Assembly: GCA_011634665.1 (NCBI GenBank) | Contig: WAEK01000018.1 | Span: 57,501 to 121,500, forward strand | Origin: Mortierella sp. BCC40632 | Taxonomy: Eukaryota > Mortierellomycota > Mortierellomycetes > Mortierellales > Mortierellaceae | Direction: 5' to 3' | Length of the DNA stretch: 64,000 bases | Shown here: positions 57,101 through 64,000 of the stretch, piece by piece | Layout: each line of letters begins with the position of its first letter | Position numbering within the stretch: position 1 is the stretch's first letter | Notes under the pieces: generated by a model | Database searches by the model: none | The model's input: only the letters and a program-made list of their open reading frames with translations | What the model was told of the DNA's origin: nothing | Translations under genes and position numbers: made by a program

Positions 57101-59288
57101 ACATTCTCATTGTCCACTTCTTCCGAATTCAAAAACTTGCCCAGTCGTCTGTAAGAGACGGTTCCTCCAAAGATGGCAGACAAAGATTGATTCATCAACC
57201 CAACAGGTCCTTCCAACATGTTGACCAACGTGATCGTGGTAAAGATCCTTCGAATATCCAACGGTTCCTCAGGGGTTGCCATGGTCGAATAGACGGACAA
57301 GGTCGCAAAAATCGAAAATGCTGAAATCGAATTCAAAATAACGGCCATCACCGTCATCCAACTCCAAAGTTTTTTCAACTCGTTCAATTGTTGGACCCGT
57401 GCCTTTGAAATCCGATCCGCGAAAAAGGTTTCCCAGGCATAAAGCTTGACCGACCTGATATAGGTCACCATCTCCGAAATCAATTTCATGCGTTGGTCCG
57501 AATTCTTCATCATTCGTTTATGACATTGTGCCACCGCAGGAGCACAGGCACCCGTCATTAGAATCATCCCTATCACGACTCCAATACTTGCAAAGATCGC
57601 ATATCGCACCTCATTGTAAAGAAGTGCAAACGCAATCACAATCTCGATCAAACAACTCCAACTGTAATGAACCACCTGAATAAATTCCACCACTCGATCC
57701 ACATCCGTACTCATATGGTTGATGATCGATCCCATGCCTTCTTGTTTGCTGGTCGAACTCAATCGGAGGGCCTTGCGATAGATCAGAGTCACAAAGACTC
57801 CTCGCGCCTTGAGACTCGCATTATAACAAATGTTGATAAACTGAGCATCAAACAAACTACTCAGAATCCCACAAGCAAAGACGGCAATCAATAATCCAAA
57901 TCCTACCCAGGGGTGTTGAGGTTCAATCCCTTGTAACTTGGCTGCCTCGCCATAACTGTTGACAAAGGCAATCAAATTCGAAAAGAGAACCGGTCGAACA
58001 TAATGAGCCGCAATATAAAACGCCCTTGGGACCGCAGCCAACAAAAAAGTATAGCCAATGGAATGAATGACCGTGCTCAGGAGATGGACTCGACCCTTTT
58101 TCAATTTCGTTGGATTCGACTTGGGGTTGTCTGTTGTTGCCTGGGATTCCTTGAGTTGTTGTAAAAGAATGGCTTCGTCGGCATCGAGTTTTGCCTTGGT
58201 GGTCAAGTAAAGTGGATACGAAAGTAACTTGGGATGTACATTCCAGATATCATCCATCCTCAATGGTTTCTTTTTACCCTTTTGCAGCAAGGGTAACAAC
58301 CAAAAGAAACTAATCCGAGCAAAGAAATTGGATCGTGGTTCGGGTGATGGATTCGTTTGAGGGACAATCACTGCATGGGGACGAGAGAGTTGAGACCGAT
58401 TGGGTTTGGGAATGTTCTCGAGTGCAAAGATTAGGGCACTCACAAGAGTGAAAAAGAGTCGGAGTAAAGGATCCGGATCTTGGAGACCATTCGGGGATTC
58501 CTGAGTCCAGGAACGGGTTGGAAAGATGCCAACCAATGATGTGAACAGCCAGTAGAGTAAAAGACCACCAGAGGGATTGGCCATATTATAGTACTCGAGA
58601 TGATGGAGTAACAGTGCACCAGCCTAGTGAGGAAAGCTTCTTTGGTCAGAATAGAGTCTCGGACTTTACTCTTTGAGTGAACCTAGATTGGTAAAAAAGA
58701 ATAAAAAAACAAAAGAAAAAAGGGTAGATGAACTTACGATGGACAAGAGGTACAGGGTTGAGGAGACAAGTTGAGATGACCGATATCCTTCCTTGGTTGT
58801 GACCGCACGGACCAATAACGCCAATTGGATTCCAAAAGCCGCCAGGACACAGACCAACTTTATATAATAGACTGCCGTGGTCCGAACTCCTTCAAGACGT
58901 CCCTTGTTCAATAGTTTATGAAGCCGAGGACTCAGATAGATGAGGAGCAAGGCGCTCGGTAGGACCGTAACGACACTATAAACAATCCATCATCACCAGG
59001 GACAGAGAGTCGGAAAGGGAGAGAAAATAAATCAATAAATAAATACACACAAGAGTTGGATGGCAAATGCAGTCTCTGTTCGAGGCTGTAGTTTCCTCCT
59101 CTTCTGACTGAGGTGCATGTTTTCTATTCCCGACCTCATCCCCCCCCCCTTTGTCATACATGCTATGCTCTCACAATCATTCCGTCTTATAAAAAACAGT
59201 ACCTGTTCTGGAAGCAAAAGGTAAAGTCCATTGCACGACGCGTGCTAAAGACTGCCCATCCTTCGACATCGCAAAATGCCGTGGACAT
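54133..59288 (-). CDS. ABCC/MRP-type full-length ABC transporter
   Basis: Four exons on the minus strand: 59288-59203, 58975-58738, 58623-56476, 56370-54133; 1569 residues in consistent phase. Exons 1-3 encode an N-terminal TMD0 with several hydrophobic helices (VVTVLPSALLLIYLSP, YIKLVCVLAAFGIQLALL), then a linker and TMD1. NBD1: GRVGEGKSSLVG (Walker A, about 736), LSGGQKQRVAIARAV (signature), IYILDDPLSAVDAHV (Walker B with Asp after it) and LVTNGANHL (no H-loop histidine). TMD2 follows. NBD2: GRTGAGKSSITL (about 1363), MSLGQRQLMNLARAM, ILCLDEATAAID, LTIAHRINTIMD. The asymmetric pair, with a degenerate first site, is typical of Ycf1/Bpt1-like fungal ABCC pumps of the vacuole, which export glutathione conjugates and metals; the substrate here is inferred only by family. 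A highly charged K/E/D-rich linker precedes NBD1. Confidence 0.95.
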
Positions 59289-59694
59289 GACAGTGATAGA
59301 GTGAATATGTTTGTATGTGATAAAACGCAATGTAGTTGGGGAAAAATAGTAGCTATGGTAATGTTGATAAAAAGAGAGAGAGAGAGAGAGAGAGAGAAAA
59401 GAGGCGGTGGATGATAGAGATTATGGTATGTGTTTGTTTGACCACTTGGTTATGGCAGAAATGGGTGGTAACGTTTTGGGTAGAGAAAAAAAAAAAAAAA
59501 AAAAAAAAAAGAGATGCCACGAGTCCATTTATACATTACATGAAAAAAACAAAAAAGAAAAAAAAAAGCAAACCAAAAAAGCTTTTGTCTCTCGAGCCTT
59601 CCATCAAGTCCTTGATGTCGCCCATTTTTGGCAGACATTGCACATTGGACAACACGCAGCTGCCCTGTGGTCATTCATGGTCTAGACGACACAC

Positions 59695-59725
<31 letters not shown>

Positions 59726-60522
59726 AAACGTCGGGTTGCTTTGATTGTATGCTGTTGGTGCACTGTTGTGATAGAGAAAGAGAGCCGCGTGCATTCTTGG
59801 CATTATCTATTCGATGCCATTTGCAAAATCCACCTCGTTCACCTCCCCAACTCCCTCCCTCCCTCTTCTCTGTTTGCTGCTCAGTTACACAGGCTTCTCG
59901 ATATTCGATGGGCTGTTCCGGGCGCCTTTCTCGTTCTCCCCCTTCCAATCTTCAATCTCTGATCTGCGAGGATGGGAGAAAGAGAGGTCCTGGACCCCCC
60001 TTCCTTAAAAAAAAGGAGGTCTGCGCCCATCGGGCTATTGCGCTTGGGTCGGTCTCCAATTGTTGTTTTCTTGACTGCTCCATAGTTTGTAAAAATTCCC
60101 AAACGTAGAAATCAGCCCTTTTGTATACATACAAGAGCTTTTTCTTTTCTCTTCTCTCCATTTCTTTTTCGCGTTGGCTTTTTTTTCTTTTTTTTTTTTT
60201 TTTTTTTTTTCTTTTCCCTTCTTTTTTTCTTCTTCTTCTTTTGCATCAAAAATGCCTGTAGAGACGTCATTCCAGCCATGCGCAAAGCCCACGGGATCGG
60301 GGCGTAGTAGACTTTTACGAAAAGAAAGAGGGAAAAGCAAGGAGAAACCCAATTAGGCTTAAGGTTGTTTTTGGCCTTTCGCCACTTTGGACTGCTCCTC
60401 GGTTAACTCGTAAATGGAAAATTAATATAGTCTCTAGTGACTCCTAACGTCCAACTGCGACTGCGACTGCTTCTTCTACTACAACTACCAAAAAAAAAAA
60501 ACTCCCCTAGCCTTGCCACTAC
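59289..60522. other. Intergenic, 5' of ABC transporter and 3' of Csf1-like gene
   Basis: Contains a GA repeat (59369-59398), A tracts (59485-59510, 59694-59722) and a T tract (60189-60211). It serves as promoter of the transporter and 3' end of the next gene, both on the minus strand. No gene seen. Confidence 0.65.
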
Positions 60523-63500
60523 TTATTCTTCATCATCTTCTACACGACCCTCCCAGATATCATGCAATCCTGACATCTCAACCTTCTTGGCATGGAATTC
60601 CGCCACCGCCAACAGACCCGTCTCAATCCCAACCGTCACCATATGAACAATCGGTGGGATATCCTCCTTCTTGAATCCAAGTTGTCCCAACGGTAACGGC
60701 GTATTCGGCAACACATCCAACACTGGCTTGAATACAATCTGCTCTCGTGCTTGAAAGACCAATTGCGTGCTCGGCTTCTCTTCGACTGAACCTGGTGCTG
60801 GGACCCCATTCTTGCTTTCATTCTCTGTCATCACGGTCGTCACCATTGTCACCTCCGTGTTCGGGACACCAAGGTTTTCGGATCCATTCACACCATTGAT
60901 CGATCCAGTGACTCCAGGTGATGTACTCGCAGAGTCTGGTGAAAGAGAAGAGAACAACGAAAGTGGCGACTTGAGTGAAGACACTGGAGAGACAATGTTC
61001 GATGGCCCACAAGAAGGCGTCGTCTCTCCCGTCGACAGAGTAGGTGAAGTCTGGCTCAAGCCGCCTAGGAACCCTCCTTTGCCTGGTGAAGTAACAGATG
61101 GCGCCGTGGTTGGGTTCGATCCCTGGACGGACTTTGTTTCTTGGGGTCGATCGCTTGCTCTCGGTTCAGGAATCACTACTTCAAGACCAGCACCTCCAGC
61201 CTCATTGCTGTTCACTCTGGAAAGAGGTTGACCTCCTAATCCATTAACTCCCTCGCCTACCCCTGTCACTGTTGCTTTGCCATCATTCGGGGGTTTGGAA
61301 GGGTCGGCCTCGGTGGCTCCAGTGTCGCCCAGGATCGATTCGTTTCGATAGCTCTTGATACTCATCTCCTCCAAGAACCGCTGGAAATTCTTTTCCACGC
61401 CTCGGAAAAGTCGATAGTCCGTTGCCACATCAATGAGTCCATCGAATTGAGTCTTGCAGATATGCTCAATCACCATACTGTCTAGGACTTGCCAGGATTC
61501 CATCATTTGACTCGTCGCTGGGATTCGAGCAATTGTGGCGGAACTAGGGCTTCGGATGCGGTCAAACCATTGCTCAAGTGTAAAGGCATTGGCGGTAGGT
61601 TGATCAATCACTTGAAGGATATACTTTTGGAGACTGAGTTGTCCTAGATTAATTCCCGTGAGTCGATGGATGACAGGCGATTCGGGGTCTGTGTAGATCA
61701 GGTACCGGTCCATCTTCACTTTAACACCCTGGACACAGGCATGTGTACACTCCTTGTCCGTCAAAAAGTAAGGGAAGAGCGAAAGGTCCAAACTTCCAAC
61801 CGTGATCTTGACAAGACCAACCACACCCCATGCAGCCTGAATCCGGTTCTTGAGACTAACCGATGACTTTTCACTGGTCGGTGTGAGGGGTCCTGTGGCT
61901 GTTGGTTCTTGTGGAGTGGGGCGAAGAGTGGACGCATGTTTGAAGGCCTTTTTGAATTCGCTCTCGGCAGCAGACTGCTTTTGCTCCAAAGTACTCGTCA
62001 ACCTGGACAAGAGTGTCTTAAAGACAGGCACAGTCTTGGCTCCAGCCAAAAGTCGAAGACCCTGGAGTCGTGCAATGATCGCCTGCGAAACATCTTGCTC
62101 GAGATTGGGTCCATTCCAATGGTCCTGGAGTACCACCCGCGTAGGTTCCACAGCCAAGATCAAAAACTTTTTGTAGTCATACGAGAGCATAGAGGTCATA
62201 CGATGCGTTTGAAGGACAACCTCCATCACCGAGCAAGGGAACTCTGGATGTCGGTTCACCTTGGACAGTGTCTCGAGCGTGATGCCTCCCATCTTGAGGT
62301 ATCCCTCCAACCAACCTCGTTCCATAGGCAAGAACTGAAGGTCCAACGGACCAATCGTGACAGACAGAGACCTTGGATGGAAGGGTCGTAGTTTTGACCG
62401 CAATCGAACCTCGTCCAACACAAAGTCCATCTTGCCAATCTGCGATCCAAGATCTCCTACTATTCTCATTTGTCGAAGACGCGCCACTCCAAAGATGTTG
62501 TATCCCAAGAAACTCGACTCTCGTTTGCCCGAAGCCACTGCTCCTCCGGCACCTGGTCCAGCTGAATTGCCACCAAGAGAGTTGGATGACAGAGAAGGCT
62601 CAAACCCTTGAGAACTCGAGGTCGAACGACTGACAGTAAGTCCATCACGGATCAGATAGTTGGCTTGATCCATCCAAATCATCTTCATCAAGACCAAAAT
62701 CTCGGCTTGCCTTAGGTCAATATCGACCGCGATCTTGCGAAAGTCAACCGCCAACGAAAGAGTCTTTTTGTTTTGTTCCGCCCGACGTCTTGTCTCTGCA
62801 ACCGCATTAAAGATCAAACCCTTCGTCTCCAGCTTGAACCCCTTGTCCTGAGAAAATATATGACGAGTATCGGAAGAAGCACCTCCAAAGGTACCAGCAA
62901 TAGTACTGGACGTGTTACCGGCACTGTCCGAGTTATAGCTCATCAGAATGTTTCCTTGCTCGATTGTCAACACCGACATGACCTTGGCCATTGGCTGACA
63001 GTTGAACTCGATCTTGGTCTTTTCAATACACAGGTAGCATGTCACAGACACCTCTTGTCTCTTTGTAGAGACCTGCTGAAGTTCTGTTGTTTCCGTATTG
63101 ACTTCTGATGTGGGCTCAGCAGAGAGGGCAGTCATGGGTGCGGCCACAATAATCTCTGGCTCAGAATACTGTCGTTGTCGCCGAATACCGACTTTGAGAC
63201 CCGAGACAATGTCCTGGAAGAAGGGGACTAGCGAAGGATAGAACGTGTTCTCACAAGAATGAATGTTAATCTCGGCATGGATCATGGGCGGACCAGCCGC
63301 CTGAACCTCTGCCAGATTGTCACCCAATGGGATACGCAGACTCGTCCAAAGTGACAACCCCGGGATCACAAATCGATCCACTCCTGAAGCATCTGCACCA
63401 ACGTGTGGGAAGTTGGCTTCCGACTCCATAAACTTGGAACTCCTGGGTAGCTTGGCGACATAGCTCTTGGGGTAGAAGCGACAGACACTCTTACTACACT

Positions 63501-64000
63501 GGAATGTGTTCTCAATCTTCCAGATCACCGTTGTAGAGTGTGGGGAAGCAGTTTGGCTCTTTGGAGTGGAGGCTGATCCACTCGATACTGGGGGAGCATT
63601 CACTTGTTCGACATTCATCGAGGTGACAAGCACCTTACTGTTATCATAGACATCACTCAATGTGTTGAGATACCGGACAATAGTAGGGTCAATGTCCAGT
63701 TCAAACCCAGAGACAGTTGCCTTGGAGAGGATAGTTTGCTGAGAACACGAATCCTTGGTTGACTCCACCTGGGCCGAGATGTTGGGAAAGGACATTCGAT
63801 TCATCTTGGGATGACTACGTGACCTAAAGTGTTCATCTCGACTCTGATCAAACTTGGGCACAAACTGAGCACTGAGGTTATTCAATGTTCCTGAGGAAGT
63901 CTCTCCACTCTTAGTCAAGACAGAGATGGACGTTGCCGAGATCAAAAAGGCCTCCACTTGTCTCTCGCTGTTATCCATAATGTCTTCACGACGGTCCAGA
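60523..64000 (-). CDS. CSF1: C-terminal part of a Csf1/FSA_C-like bridge lipid-transfer protein (partial)
   Basis: The minus-strand frame is open from base 63999 to the stop at 60523-60525 with no intron: 1158 residues, the 5' part lying beyond the right edge. The sequence reads as a long series of beta-rich segments with interspersed S/T/P-rich linkers, e.g. LDLQFLPMERGWLEGYL, MEVVLQTHRMTSML, GLVKITVGSLDLSLFPYFL, ending EFHAKKVEMSGLHDIWEGR before an acidic tail. The terminal VEMSGLHDIWE-type motif and architecture suggest the C-terminal (FSA_C) portion of Csf1/BLTP1, giant tubular proteins that move lipids between ER and other membranes. This is recognition by pattern, moderately sure; another giant beta-tube protein of the same superfamily is the alternative. 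A ~200-residue S/G/P-rich insertion lies shortly before the C-terminus. Confidence 0.6.
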   Translation of the reverse strand, partial: LDRREDIMDNSERQVEAFLISATSISVLTKSGETSSGTLNNLSAQFVPKFDQSRDEHFRSRSHPKMNRMSFPNISAQVESTKDSCSQQTILSKATVSGFELDIDPTIVRYLNTLSDVYDNSKVLVTSMNVEQVNAPPVSSGSASTPKSQTASPHSTTVIWKIENTFQCSKSVCRFYPKSYVAKLPRSSKFMESEANFPHVGADASGVDRFVIPGLSLWTSLRIPLGDNLAEVQAAGPPMIHAEINIHSCENTFYPSLVPFFQDIVSGLKVGIRRQRQYSEPEIIVAAPMTALSAEPTSEVNTETTELQQVSTKRQEVSVTCYLCIEKTKIEFNCQPMAKVMSVLTIEQGNILMSYNSDSAGNTSSTIAGTFGGASSDTRHIFSQDKGFKLETKGLIFNAVAETRRRAEQNKKTLSLAVDFRKIAVDIDLRQAEILVLMKMIWMDQANYLIRDGLTVSRSTSSSQGFEPSLSSNSLGGNSAGPGAGGAVASGKRESSFLGYNIFGVARLRQMRIVGDLGSQIGKMDFVLDEVRLRSKLRPFHPRSLSVTIGPLDLQFLPMERGWLEGYLKMGGITLETLSKVNRHPEFPCSVMEVVLQTHRMTSMLSYDYKKFLILAVEPTRVVLQDHWNGPNLEQDVSQAIIARLQGLRLLAGAKTVPVFKTLLSRLTSTLEQKQSAAESEFKKAFKHASTLRPTPQEPTATGPLTPTSEKSSVSLKNRIQAAWGVVGLVKITVGSLDLSLFPYFLTDKECTHACVQGVKVKMDRYLIYTDPESPVIHRLTGINLGQLSLQKYILQVIDQPTANAFTLEQWFDRIRSPSSATIARIPATSQMMESWQVLDSMVIEHICKTQFDGLIDVATDYRLFRGVEKNFQRFLEEMSIKSYRNESILGDTGATEADPSKPPNDGKATVTGVGEGVNGLGGQPLSRVNSNEAGGAGLEVVIPEPRASDRPQETKSVQGSNPTTAPSVTSPGKGGFLGGLSQTSPTLSTGETTPSCGPSNIVSPVSSLKSPLSLFSSLSPDSASTSPGVTGSINGVNGSENLGVPNTEVTMVTTVMTENESKNGVPAPGSVEEKPSTQLVFQAREQIVFKPVLDVLPNTPLPLGQLGFKKEDIPPIVHMVTVGIETGLLAVAEFHAKKVEMSGLHDIWEGRVEDDEE

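Overview
The window is a stretch of a fungal nuclear genome. Genes are split by GT-AG introns of roughly 100-970 nt, intergenic DNA is full of T/A tracts and CT/GA microsatellites, and the proteins carry long Q-, S- and A-rich tails. Gene content (Pho85-type CDK with a PCL-type cyclin, SH3-WW Ras GEF, Trm4, Csf1-like protein, fungal ABCC transporter) together with animal-like families (MFSD5, an F-box/Sec7-like protein) points to an early-diverging fungus. A Mortierellaceae-like Mucoromycota member is my best guess; this is inference, because no marker RNA gene is in view.

Layout. 1-184: 3' end of an unrecognised + gene. 825-4325 (-): F-box protein with a Sec7-like C-terminal half. 5385-6206 (+): FAM210/DUF1279 mitochondrial protein. 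7164-9007 (+): MFSD5-type transporter. 10126-12943 (+): CaMK-family kinase with two microexons. 12944-17808: gene-poor, repeat-rich DNA. 17809-22914 (+): Cdc25-type Ras GEF. 23687-28300 (+): large NYN-domain protein. 28301-31025: A-tract-rich DNA with uncertain small exons. 31026-33511 (-): PCL-type cyclin. 33512-39983: 6.5 kb of divergent upstream DNA rich in microsatellites. 39984-41456 (+): unrecognised low-complexity protein. 42071-44311 (+): Pho85-type CDK. 44655-47569 (-): aldehyde dehydrogenase. 47906-50984 (-): Trm4/NSUN2 RNA m5C methyltransferase. 51204-54011 (+): Myb/SANT-repeat protein. 54133-59288 (-): ABCC/MRP transporter. 60523-64000 (-): C-terminal part of a Csf1/FSA_C-like giant protein, cut by the window edge.

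Splice models were built by hand. In every multi-exon gene the chosen exons sum to a multiple of three and join conserved motifs in frame, which is the main evidence for them. Signalling and cell-cycle genes (CaMK kinase, Ras GEF, PCL cyclin, Pho85 CDK) are prominent, but nothing suggests a functional cluster or a mobile element. I found no convincing tRNA, rRNA, CRISPR array or transposon. The most unusual items are the F-box/Sec7-like architecture, the 8-nt and 11-nt microexons in the CaMK gene (the second encodes the catalytic-loop DLK), the G-quadruplex-type runs in the introns on both sides of the first microexon, a nine-repeat Myb protein with a presequence-like N-terminus, and NYN and cyclin folds that are split by long disordered inserts.
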